Source: Meishania litoralis
GTDB taxonomy: Bacteria > Bacteroidota > Bacteroidia > Flavobacteriales > Flavobacteriaceae
DNA: 64,000 nt
Reading direction: 5' to 3'
NCBI RefSeq assembly: GCF_042611095.1
Contig: NZ_JBHFPV010000002.1
Location: 372,001 to 436,000 of the forward strand
The position numbers were made by a program, and so were the translations under genes. Under the pieces are notes generated by a model, which saw only the letters and a program-made list of their open reading frames with translations, did no database searches and was not told the origin of the DNA. Shown one piece after another: positions 6,460 through 15,520 of the stretch (the first letter of the stretch is position 1; the number at the start of each line of letters is the position of its first letter).

Positions 6460-9330
6460 ATGATAGACTACGAGGAAAATATTGAGGTACGAGGGGCTCG
6501 CGTTCATAATCTCAAAAATATCGATGTTACGATTCCAAGGGAGAAACTGGTGGTCATCACCGGCCTTTCCGGAAGCGGAAAATCGTCCCTTGCTTTCGAT
6601 ACCATTTATGCCGAAGGCCAACGTAGGTATATCGAAACTTTTTCGGCCTATGCCCGTCAGTTTTTAGGCGGACTGGAACGTCCTGACGTTGATAAGATCG
6701 ATGGCCTCTCACCAGTGATCGCCATTGAACAAAAAACGACTTCGAAATCCCCGCGATCGACCGTGGGCACCATCACCGAAATCTATGATTTTCTAAGACT
6801 GTTGTTCGCGCGGGCGGGCGATGCCTACAGTTTTAATACGGGCGAGAAAATGGTCAGTTATAATGATGAACAGATCAAAGAACTTATCAAGGCCGACTAC
6901 GCCGACAAGAAGATCAATGTGCTGGCACCTGTCATCAAATCGAGAAAAGGACATTATCGCGAGCTTTTCGAGCAAATCGGCAAACAAGGTTTTGTAAAAG
7001 TCCGTATCGACGGCGAGATCAAGGATATCGTAAAAGGCATGAAAGTCGACCGATACAAGACCCATGATATCGAAATCGTTATCGACCGCTTGAAAATAGG
7101 GGCCTCGGAAGAGTTGGACAAACGTTTGACCGAAACCATCAATACGGCCATGTACAGCGGCAACAATGTACTCATGGTCTTGGAAGAGGGCGCTACAGAA
7201 CCACGCTATTTCAGTCGCGACCTGATGTGCCCCACTACGGGCATTTCGTATCCTGCGCCCGAACCCAATACCTTTTCGTTCAATTCACCCAAGGGCATGT
7301 GTCCGCATTGCAACGGTCTTGGCCATGTGTACGAGGTCAATGAAAACAAAATTTTTCCCAACAAAAAACTTTCCATAAAGTCTGGGGGAATCGCCCCTTT
7401 AGGCGAATACAAAAAATCATGGGCCTTCAAGCAGATCGAGACCATCGCCCAACGTTATGGTTTTGAACTCACCGACCCTATTTCAAAAATTCCCGATGAG
7501 GCGATCCAAGTTCTTTTAAACGGGGGGCACGATACTTTTGAGGTCGAATCGAAGACTTTGGGTGTAAAACGCAACTATAAAATCGATTATGAAGGTATCG
7601 CGAACTTTATAAAGAGCCAGTTCGAGGAAGCGGATTCTACTTCGATAAAACGATGGGCCAAAGAATACATGGACAAGATTGTGTGCCCGGCCTGCGAAGG
7701 GTCTCGTCTTCGAAAAGAATCGTTGAATTTCAAGATCAATGAAAAGAACATTGCAGAACTGGCGCATCTTGACATTGCCGATTTGGCCCTGTTCTTTAAA
7801 GGTCTCGACCAGAACCTTGAGGGAAATCAAAAACTGATCGCCGAGGAAATTATCAAGGAAATTTCAGCACGCATTCAATTTTTGTTGGATGTGGGGCTCG
7901 ATTATCTCTCTTTGAACCGAAGTTCGAAGTCACTTTCCGGGGGTGAGGCGCAACGCATCAGGCTGGCGACCCAAATCGGTTCACAATTGGTCGGTGTACT
8001 CTATATTCTCGACGAACCCAGCATCGGACTTCACCAGCGTGACAACAATCGTTTGATCGCTTCATTGGAAGCACTGAGAAATATCGGCAATTCAGTTATC
8101 GTGGTCGAACATGACCGCGATATGATAGAACGTGCCGACCACGTGATAGATATCGGCCCCAAAGCTGGTCGTCATGGTGGTGAAATTATCTCGGAAGGGC
8201 CTCCGGAGAGGTTAAAAGAACATCGTACGCTTACCGCAGATTATATCACGGGTAAAAAGGAGATTCCCACGCCCATTGAACGAAGAAAGGGCAATGGCCA
8301 CAAAATTACCTTATCGGGTTGTACGGGAAACAACTTAAAGAATATTACCGTTGATTTTCCATTGGGACAAATGATCGGGGTCACCGGGGTTTCCGGCAGT
8401 GGCAAATCCACCCTCATAAACGAGACCCTCTACCCTATCATGAACGCCCATTATTTTAACGGCGTAAAAAAACCAATGCCCTACAAAAAAATATCGGGAT
8501 TGGACCATATCGACAAGGTCATCGATATCAATCAATCGCCCATCGGGCGAACACCTAGATCGAACCCCGCAACCTACACCGGCGTTTTCAGTGAAATACG
8601 TGCGCTGTTCACCAAGACGCCCGAAGCGGCCATAAGGGGCTATAAACCCGGGCGCTTTAGCTTTAACGTGAAAGGCGGGCGCTGTGAAACGTGTCAAGGA
8701 GGAGGACTCCGGGTAATAGAAATGAACTTTCTACCCGACGTATATGTTGAATGTGAAACCTGTAATGGCAAACGTTTCAATCGGGAAACACTGGAAATAA
8801 GGTATAAGGGCAAATCGATTGCCGACGTTTTGGAAATGACGATCAATGAAGCCGTCGATTTTTTTGAGGCCATCCCTAAAATCCATCGTAAGTTAAAGAC
8901 GATCCAAGATGTCGGCCTCGGCTATATATCATTGGGACAACAATCGACGACGCTATCGGGTGGTGAGGCCCAACGCATTAAATTGGCGACCGAGCTATCA
9001 AAACGGGATACAGGAAATACATTCTATATTCTCGATGAACCTACAACGGGGCTTCATTTTGAGGACATTAGGGTACTAATGGAAGTTTTGAACCGTTTGG
9101 TAGACAAAGGCAATACAGTCCTGGTGATCGAGCACAATATGGATGTCATCAAAATGATGGATTATATTATCGATATCGGCTACGAGGGAGGCCGTGGCGG
9201 GGGCATGGTCGTGGCCAAGGGCACGCCCGAGGTCGTGGCCAAAGACAAGAAGAGTTACACGGCGGCATTTTTGAAGAAAGAACTTGGGTCCATATCATCC
9301 AAGAACACCTTACAGGCTGCGACCAATTAA
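6460..9330 (+). CDS. uvrA: Excinuclease ABC subunit UvrA
   Basis: 956 residues, full length for UvrA. This is the damage-recognition ATPase of nucleotide excision repair, working with UvrB and UvrC in the cytoplasm. Two ABC ATPase modules are seen: Walker A GLSGSGKSSLAFDT (about 35-48) and GVSGSGKSTLINE (about 645), signatures LSGGEAQRIRLA and LSGGEAQRIKLA, and Walker B YILDEPSIGLHQR and YILDEPTTGLHF. The second zinc module is intact (CETCQGGG ... CETCNGKR). In the first zinc module the first pair reads CPTTG, not CxxCG, so one ligand Cys is missing, while CPHCNG is kept. Start chosen at MIDYEENIEVRGAR, the usual N-terminus. Confidence 0.97.
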   Translation: MIDYEENIEVRGARVHNLKNIDVTIPREKLVVITGLSGSGKSSLAFDTIYAEGQRRYIETFSAYARQFLGGLERPDVDKIDGLSPVIAIEQKTTSKSPRSTVGTITEIYDFLRLLFARAGDAYSFNTGEKMVSYNDEQIKELIKADYADKKINVLAPVIKSRKGHYRELFEQIGKQGFVKVRIDGEIKDIVKGMKVDRYKTHDIEIVIDRLKIGASEELDKRLTETINTAMYSGNNVLMVLEEGATEPRYFSRDLMCPTTGISYPAPEPNTFSFNSPKGMCPHCNGLGHVYEVNENKIFPNKKLSIKSGGIAPLGEYKKSWAFKQIETIAQRYGFELTDPISKIPDEAIQVLLNGGHDTFEVESKTLGVKRNYKIDYEGIANFIKSQFEEADSTSIKRWAKEYMDKIVCPACEGSRLRKESLNFKINEKNIAELAHLDIADLALFFKGLDQNLEGNQKLIAEEIIKEISARIQFLLDVGLDYLSLNRSSKSLSGGEAQRIRLATQIGSQLVGVLYILDEPSIGLHQRDNNRLIASLEALRNIGNSVIVVEHDRDMIERADHVIDIGPKAGRHGGEIISEGPPERLKEHRTLTADYITGKKEIPTPIERRKGNGHKITLSGCTGNNLKNITVDFPLGQMIGVTGVSGSGKSTLINETLYPIMNAHYFNGVKKPMPYKKISGLDHIDKVIDINQSPIGRTPRSNPATYTGVFSEIRALFTKTPEAAIRGYKPGRFSFNVKGGRCETCQGGGLRVIEMNFLPDVYVECETCNGKRFNRETLEIRYKGKSIADVLEMTINEAVDFFEAIPKIHRKLKTIQDVGLGYISLGQQSTTLSGGEAQRIKLATELSKRDTGNTFYILDEPTTGLHFEDIRVLMEVLNRLVDKGNTVLVIEHNMDVIKMMDYIIDIGYEGGRGGGMVVAKGTPEVVAKDKKSYTAAFLKKELGSISSKNTLQAATN

Positions 9331-9351
9331 CAATATCAACGAATCAATTAA

Positions 9352-10038
9352 ATGAGAAAAGAACAGCATCATAAAGGTTGGAACGAGATCAAGACCAATG
9401 ACTCATGGGCGATATTCAAAATCATGGGCGAATTCGTCAATGGTTATGAGCGTTTGAGCGCCATCGGGCCCTGTGTTTCGATTTTTGGCTCGGCGCGAAC
9501 CCAAGAAAACCAAAAATACTACGAATTGGCGGTCAGTATCGCCAAAACGATTTCCGAAGCAGGATACGGAGTAATTACAGGGGGCGGCCCCGGTATTATG
9601 GAGGCAGGTAACAGAGGGGCACATTTGGCCGGAGGAACTTCGGTCGGATTGAACATAGACCTTCCTTTCGAACAACACGACAACCCATACATAGATCCCG
9701 ATAAGAGCCTTGACTTTGATTACTTTTTTGTGAGAAAGGTGATGTTCGTGAAATACTCTCAGGGCTTCGTGGTCATGCCGGGCGGCTTTGGTACCCTTGA
9801 TGAGCTTTTTGAGGCGATTACCCTGATTCAGACCAACAAGATCGAAAAATTTCCCATCATACTGGTCGGCACCGATTTTTGGAAAGGACTTTTTGATTGG
9901 GTGAAAAATACCATGCTTGAAGCCGGAAACATCAGTCCGCATGACCTTGACCTAGTCAAACTTGTAGATACTGAGGATGAAGTTCTCGAAATAATAGATT
10001 CTTTCTATAAAGGGCGCTCGCTGAGCCCGAATTTTTAA
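9352..10038 (+). CDS. LOG family / TIGR00730 Rossmann-fold protein
   Basis: 228 residues. The motif PGGFGTLDE (about 142-150) is the phosphoribohydrolase signature of LOG proteins, and GGGPGIMEAGNRGA (about 78-91) is the nucleotide-binding loop. The family hydrolyses nucleoside 5'-monophosphates to free base and ribose-5-phosphate; in plants and some bacteria this releases cytokinins, but the bacterial role is often just nucleotide turnover. It starts 21 bases after uvrA and is followed 14 bases later by the M1-like barrel protein, so the three may be cotranscribed. Confidence 0.88.
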   Translation: MRKEQHHKGWNEIKTNDSWAIFKIMGEFVNGYERLSAIGPCVSIFGSARTQENQKYYELAVSIAKTISEAGYGVITGGGPGIMEAGNRGAHLAGGTSVGLNIDLPFEQHDNPYIDPDKSLDFDYFFVRKVMFVKYSQGFVVMPGGFGTLDELFEAITLIQTNKIEKFPIILVGTDFWKGLFDWVKNTMLEAGNISPHDLDLVKLVDTEDEVLEIIDSFYKGRSLSPNF

Positions 10039-10052
10039 CCGATATTGTGCGA

Positions 10053-12899
10053 ATGAAGAAGGTGTTTTTGAACGATGTCGCCCGAATTCTGTTCTTCTTG
10101 TTCGGTCTACTGTCCGTAACGGCGCAACACAAGAATATTATTAATGCCTCTTTGGATGGCGAAACAAAGGAAATAAGTATTCAGCAAGAATTCGAATACT
10201 TGAACAATACCGACGACATTCTTGAAACCCTGTATTTCAATGATTGGGCAAATGCCTATTCGGACAAAAACACGGGGCTTGCAAAACGATTTGGACAAGA
10301 ATTTAAGAAAAGTCTGCACCTGGCAAGAGACCATGAGCGCGGCCATACCGAGATTTTAAGTGCGGTCGATGATGATTACAGGGGCCTTAAACTGACCCGG
10401 GTCACAGACAAGGACATTATAAAAATCGATTTGAACAAGCCCCTACAGCCTAGAGGTTCGGCTAAATTCTTTATAACCTACACGGTAAAGCTTCCATCAA
10501 ATAAATTTACTCCATTTGGTTATGGCAATAATAATGAGTATTACTTAAAAGATTGGTATCTAACCCCGGCCGTATATGACGGTGTCTGGCATCTTTACTC
10601 GAACAAGAATTTGGAAGATCTTTATACCGACATTACCAATACGACCATAAACCTGACCTATCCCCAAGAACTCTTTTTGGCATCCAATTATCGGGTTCTT
10701 TCCAATGTCGCCCTACCGAATGCCAAAGAGGTTCAATTAGAGGGCGTCAAACAAAAGAATTGTGAGATAATAATCCAACCGATTCAAAATTTCACAACAC
10801 ATATTACACCCGATATTACCGTTATCACGAATATTCAAGCGGCCAAATATGACTTGATCTCAAAAGACATCTCGATCAACCGCGTCACGGCGTTTATTAG
10901 CGAACACCTAGGCGCTTATCCGCATCAACAGCTTTTGGTAAGCGAATTGGACTATAACAAAAATCCGCTTTACGGAATCAATCAATTGCCCTCTTTCATA
11001 CGGCCTTATGAAGAGCGGTTTCAATTTGAGATGAAATTTCTGAAAACCGCGCTGATCAATATTCTGGAAGAAAGCATTTATCTGGACCCGAGAAAGGAAC
11101 AATGGGTAAACGATGCCATTGCCAATTACTTGATGATCGCCTTCGTCGAAAAATATTATCCCGATCAAAAACTCTTGGGAAAACTATCTAAAATATGGGG
11201 AATAAGGGGCTTTAACCTCGCTAAAATGGATTTTAACGAACAATATCCGTTTTTATACATGCTAATGGCAAGAAAAAATCTTGACCAGCCATTGACCACT
11301 TCGAACGACTCTTTGGTATGGTTCAACCAAAAAATTGCCAATAAATATAAGGCCGGGCTAGGGCTTTCTTATTTGGCAAGCTATATCGGCAAGGAAAAAG
11401 TGGACGAGGGCATCAAGACCTTTTATGAATTTTACAAGCTAAGCCGTGTTAAAGTAATTGATTTCGAATCGATTATAAAACGGTCGTCAAATCAGAACCT
11501 TGATTGGTATTTCAACAATTACGTATTTACGGATCGAAAAATAGATTATAAGATCAAGAAAGTCGAAAAATCAGAGGATTCACTTGCCGTTACCCTTAAA
11601 AATAAAGAGGGTACGGTCGTACCGATTTCTCTGTTCGGCCTCAAAAACGATACCGTTATTTCAAAATATTGGTTCACAAATGTGGATGGGGAGAAGACTT
11701 TTACCATTCCTCGCAATGGTGAAGATCGTCTGGTTCTCAATTATGACCAAAAGATTCCGGAGTTCAATCAAAGGGACAATTGGAAATCTTTGGGCGGTTT
11801 TCTTTCGAGCAACAAGAAATTGAAATTCACTTTTTTTAGGGACTCTGAAAACCCGTATTACAATCAAATATTCTATGTGCCCGTCATAAACTTCAATATC
11901 TATGATGGATGGGCACCAGGTATGCGCCTATATAATAAGACTTTTCTTGAACGACCGTTCATATACGATTTGGCCCCTTCATATTCATTCAGGGAAAGGT
12001 CTTTCGTCGGGTACGGAAAAATTACGTATCGCAAATATTTGAGCAAATCAGGTCTCTACCTTGCCGATTATGGCATTCGCGGGTCGACATCTCATTTTGA
12101 CATCAATTCGCGCTATTCGACCATTACCCCGTCGGTCAGTTTTGCCTGGCGGCCTGAAGACCTTATTTCGAACAAGCGTCAGATACTATCGTTCCGCTAC
12201 ATAAATATCTTCAGAAATTTGGATGAAAGCCTAAAGGCGGCGGGCAGGGCACCCGAAAGTCCTGATTACAGTGTTTTTGACGCCAGGTATTACAATGTTC
12301 ACAACCATATTCTGGACTACAGCTCTTGGTTTGTCGACTTTCAGTACGCCTCCAAATTCTCCAAACTGATTTTCGAGTACGAATACCGCAAACTGTTCGA
12401 AAATAACCGTCAGTTCAATTTAAGGTTCTATGCCGGTAAGTTTTTGCGCAACAAGACACAGGACGACTTTTTTAGCTTTGCCTTGGATAGACCGACCGAT
12501 TACCTCTTCGATTACAATTATCTCGGTCGTTCGGAAGATTCAGGACTCTATAGTCAACAGATCATAATTGCCGAAGGTGGTTTCAAATCGTTCATGGATG
12601 AGCGCTACCGATTCTCAAATGATTGGTTGACAACGGTCAACACAAGTGTCAATTTATGGAAGTGGATTGAGTTGTACGGTGATGCGGGGTATGTAAAAAA
12701 TCGGGGCGAAAATGGCAAATTCGTCTATGACTCGGGCGTACGTTTGAACCTTGTTACCGATTATTTCGAGTTATACTTTCCCCTTTATTCGAATAATGGT
12801 TGGGAGGTAGCTCAGCCAGACTATGGTGAAAAAATAAGGTTTATCGTAACGGTAAGTCCAAAAACCTTAATAGGGCTTTTTACCAGAAAATGGTTTTAA
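10053..12899 (+). CDS. M1 peptidase-like exported protein without zinc motif, with C-terminal beta-barrel-like region
   Basis: 948 residues. A signal peptide (about 1-24, ending VTAQ) is followed by an M1-aminopeptidase-like half (about 25-560). At the expected zinc site HExxH is replaced by INILEES, and the downstream WLNEGFATY element reads WVNDAIANYLM, so metal binding and catalysis should be lost. Residues about 600-948 are rich in alternating aromatic strands (FRERSFVGYGKITYRKY, WIELYGDAGYVKN) and end in RKWF, which looks like an outer-membrane beta-barrel. I infer a surface or periplasm-facing binding role. A GTG six bases upstream (10047) is an alternative start; ATG 10053 was chosen. 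Confidence 0.75.
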   Translation: MKKVFLNDVARILFFLFGLLSVTAQHKNIINASLDGETKEISIQQEFEYLNNTDDILETLYFNDWANAYSDKNTGLAKRFGQEFKKSLHLARDHERGHTEILSAVDDDYRGLKLTRVTDKDIIKIDLNKPLQPRGSAKFFITYTVKLPSNKFTPFGYGNNNEYYLKDWYLTPAVYDGVWHLYSNKNLEDLYTDITNTTINLTYPQELFLASNYRVLSNVALPNAKEVQLEGVKQKNCEIIIQPIQNFTTHITPDITVITNIQAAKYDLISKDISINRVTAFISEHLGAYPHQQLLVSELDYNKNPLYGINQLPSFIRPYEERFQFEMKFLKTALINILEESIYLDPRKEQWVNDAIANYLMIAFVEKYYPDQKLLGKLSKIWGIRGFNLAKMDFNEQYPFLYMLMARKNLDQPLTTSNDSLVWFNQKIANKYKAGLGLSYLASYIGKEKVDEGIKTFYEFYKLSRVKVIDFESIIKRSSNQNLDWYFNNYVFTDRKIDYKIKKVEKSEDSLAVTLKNKEGTVVPISLFGLKNDTVISKYWFTNVDGEKTFTIPRNGEDRLVLNYDQKIPEFNQRDNWKSLGGFLSSNKKLKFTFFRDSENPYYNQIFYVPVINFNIYDGWAPGMRLYNKTFLERPFIYDLAPSYSFRERSFVGYGKITYRKYLSKSGLYLADYGIRGSTSHFDINSRYSTITPSVSFAWRPEDLISNKRQILSFRYINIFRNLDESLKAAGRAPESPDYSVFDARYYNVHNHILDYSSWFVDFQYASKFSKLIFEYEYRKLFENNRQFNLRFYAGKFLRNKTQDDFFSFALDRPTDYLFDYNYLGRSEDSGLYSQQIIIAEGGFKSFMDERYRFSNDWLTTVNTSVNLWKWIELYGDAGYVKNRGENGKFVYDSGVRLNLVTDYFELYFPLYSNNGWEVAQPDYGEKIRFIVTVSPKTLIGLFTRKWF

Positions 12900-13010
12900 G
12901 CGATTGTTGTATTCGTAAAAAAATAAGCTATTTAGGTTATTTTTATATGAAAAAATGAATCGAATAAGGTTTATTTTAACGATTTTATAATAAGTATATT
13001 GGTTTTGACG

Positions 13011-13041
13011 TTGTAAAAATCCTATTGATTCGGTACTTTTG
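13011..13041 (+). promoter_or_regulatory. Promoter of the fused E1 dehydrogenase gene
   Basis: TTG (13011-13013), 20 bases, then TACTTTTG (13034-13041) matches the Bacteroidota -33/-7 pattern, with 19 bases to the ATG at 13061. The rest of the 12900-13060 gap is AT-rich with no gene. Confidence 0.6.
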
Positions 13042-13060
13042 CAGAAACCCAAAAATGTAA

Positions 13061-15472
13061 ATGAACGTATCTTCCAAAACCAGCAACGACATTTCGTTTG
13101 ATGATTTCAAATCGCAGATTCTAAAAGATTACGAAATTGTGGTAATCAGTCGAACCTGCAGTCTCCTTGGAAGAAAAGAAGTACTTACCGGAAAGGCTAA
13201 ATTTGGGATTTTTGGTGATGGAAAGGAGCTGCCCCAATTGGCGATGGCCCGCTGTTTCAAAAATGGCGACTTTAGAAGTGGCTATTATAGGGACCAGACT
13301 TTCATGATGGCTCTTGGGCTGTTGACTCCAAAGAATTTTTTCCATGGCCTTTATGCCACTACCGATATGGAAAAAGAACCCATGAGCGGCGGCAGGCAAA
13401 TGGGCGGCCATTTCTTGACCTACAGCCTTGATGATGATGGTAATTGGAAAGATCTTACCAAACAAAAAAACAGTAGTGCCGATATTTCTTGTACAGCAGG
13501 TCAAATGCCAAGACTATTAGGATTGGCGCAGGCTTCGAAAATCTACCGTCACGTTAAAGGCATCGACGCCACCAATTTTTCACGTAATGGAAACGAGGTA
13601 GCTTGGGGCACTATCGGAAATGGCAGTACAAGTGAGGGCATGTTCCTCGAAACCGTGAATGCCGGTGGGGTGCTTCAAGTACCAATGGTCATTAGTATCT
13701 GGGACGATGAATATGGTATTTCCGTCCCTGCTAAATACCATACGACCAAAGAGGATATTTCAAAGATTCTCAGTGGTTTTCAACGAGATGCGAATGATAA
13801 GGGATACGAGTTGTTAAGGGTAAACGGATGGGACTACACCGCATTAATGCATACCTATGAAAATGCCTCGGATATTGCCCGCGAAGAACATGTTCCGGTC
13901 ATTGTTCATGTTCGCGAATTGACCCAACCTCAGGGACATTCTACTTCAGGGTCCCACGAGCGTTACAAAAGTGATAAGCGCCTTGAGTGGGAACGTGAAA
14001 ATGATTGCAACAAGCGTTTTAGGGACTGGATATTGGAATCGGGAATTTCTAACGAAGAGGAGCTTGCGGCAATTGAAAAAAATATTAGCAAGGAAGTACG
14101 GTTGGCCAAAAAGGAGGCTTGGTCAGAATTTTTGGAAAATCACAAACTTCTAAAGAAAGAACTTGTCACGATACTTGACAAGGCGGCGCATAAATCGGCA
14201 AACAAGGGTATTGTTCTTCAGATAAAGAATGATTTGATCGCTATTGAAGAACCGTTAAAAAAAGATCTGGCAAAATCTGCAAGAACGGCATTGAGGTATC
14301 TTCTTGGCCAAGAAATGGCAGAGAAAGAAGAACTGAAAAAATGGGTGGAATCCTTTCTAGCTGAAATGCAACCCAAATTCAGTGCCGACCTCTACAGCGA
14401 GCAACCCAACAGGGCGGTTAATATTGAGGAAATAAAACCCACATACAATGCTGGCGCCGAAAAGGTGGACGGCCGGATCGTTTTGCGCGATAATTTTGAC
14501 AAACTCTTTGAAGACCACCCGAACCTTATGGTTTTCGGTGAAGATACCGGAGCCATCGGAGATGTCAATCAAGGTCTTGAAGGACTACAAAAAAAGTATG
14601 GTGAACTCCGTGTTTCTGATACCGGCATTCGTGAAACGACAATAATAGGTCAAGGCATAGGCCTCGCCTTACGTGGACTTAGGCCAATTGCCGAAATTCA
14701 ATACCTTGATTACATATTTTATGCCATGGCGACACTGACCGATGACTTGGCAACATTACGGTATAGAACCTGCGGAAAACAAAAAGCCCCGCTCATAATT
14801 CGTACACGGGGCCACCGACTGGAAGGCATTTGGCATTCGGGTTCCCAAATGGGAGGGCTCATCCATTTGCTAAGGGGCATATATATTCTGGCGCCTCGAA
14901 ACATGACGCAAGCCGCTGGTTTCTACAATACCCTGCTCAAAAGTGATGAACCCGCACTGGTTATTGAAAGTTTGAACGGTTACCGTCTAAAGGAAAAAAG
15001 GCCGGACAATCTAGGTGCTTTTCGTACCCCTATAGGTGTAGTGGAAAAGTTGATTGACGGTACCGACATTACTTTACTTTCTTATGGGTCGACATTGAGA
15101 ATTGTTATGAAAGTGTCAAAACAGTTGAGGGAAGTAGGTATTGAAGCAGAAGTCATTGATGCACAAACTTTATTGCCTTTTGACCTGAAACATGATGTCG
15201 TAAAGAGTGTTCAAAAAACGAACCGCTTATTGATTATCGATGAGGATGTGCCTGGTGGCTGCTCAGCCTACCTAATGCACGAAATTCTTGAAAATCAAGG
15301 GGCGTATCAATTTCTCGATAGTGCTCCTCAAACACTTACAGCAAAGCCACATAGGCCGGCATATGGCTCGGATGGCGATTATTTTTCGAAGCCCAATGAA
15401 GAAGATATCTTTGAAAAAGTCTACGGTATGATGCACGAATCGAATCCTGACGATTATCCGAAACTCAGATAA
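13061..15472 (+). CDS. Fused alpha/beta 2-oxoacid dehydrogenase E1 component (branched-chain type)
   Basis: 803 residues. The E1-alpha part (about 20-380) has the thiamine diphosphate region GNGSTSEGMFLETVNAGG followed by ISIWDDEYGIS. A linker (about 385-450) leads to the E1-beta (transketolase-like) part (about 465-800), with FGEDTGAIGDVNQGLEGLQ and DTGIRETTIIGQGIGLAL. This single-chain E1 decarboxylates a 2-oxoacid and passes the acyl group to lipoyl-E2. In Bacteroidota such fusions are usually assigned to 2-oxoisovalerate or general 2-oxoacid dehydrogenase; the substrate is not certain here. No E2 or E3 gene is adjacent. Confidence 0.88.
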   Translation: MNVSSKTSNDISFDDFKSQILKDYEIVVISRTCSLLGRKEVLTGKAKFGIFGDGKELPQLAMARCFKNGDFRSGYYRDQTFMMALGLLTPKNFFHGLYATTDMEKEPMSGGRQMGGHFLTYSLDDDGNWKDLTKQKNSSADISCTAGQMPRLLGLAQASKIYRHVKGIDATNFSRNGNEVAWGTIGNGSTSEGMFLETVNAGGVLQVPMVISIWDDEYGISVPAKYHTTKEDISKILSGFQRDANDKGYELLRVNGWDYTALMHTYENASDIAREEHVPVIVHVRELTQPQGHSTSGSHERYKSDKRLEWERENDCNKRFRDWILESGISNEEELAAIEKNISKEVRLAKKEAWSEFLENHKLLKKELVTILDKAAHKSANKGIVLQIKNDLIAIEEPLKKDLAKSARTALRYLLGQEMAEKEELKKWVESFLAEMQPKFSADLYSEQPNRAVNIEEIKPTYNAGAEKVDGRIVLRDNFDKLFEDHPNLMVFGEDTGAIGDVNQGLEGLQKKYGELRVSDTGIRETTIIGQGIGLALRGLRPIAEIQYLDYIFYAMATLTDDLATLRYRTCGKQKAPLIIRTRGHRLEGIWHSGSQMGGLIHLLRGIYILAPRNMTQAAGFYNTLLKSDEPALVIESLNGYRLKEKRPDNLGAFRTPIGVVEKLIDGTDITLLSYGSTLRIVMKVSKQLREVGIEAEVIDAQTLLPFDLKHDVVKSVQKTNRLLIIDEDVPGGCSAYLMHEILENQGAYQFLDSAPQTLTAKPHRPAYGSDGDYFSKPNEEDIFEKVYGMMHESNPDDYPKLR

Positions 15473-15483
15473 AAATAGAACTA

Positions 15484-15510
15484 AAAAGCCCCGCTCAATG
15501 CGGGGCTTTT
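15484..15510. terminator. Bidirectional terminator between convergent genes
   Basis: AAAGCCCCGC, loop tcaat, GCGGGGCTTTT: a GC-rich 10-base stem with T-rich tails on both strands, placed between the E1 dehydrogenase stop and the M16 peptidase stop. Confidence 0.9.
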
Positions 15511-15520
15511 ATTTTTGCTA

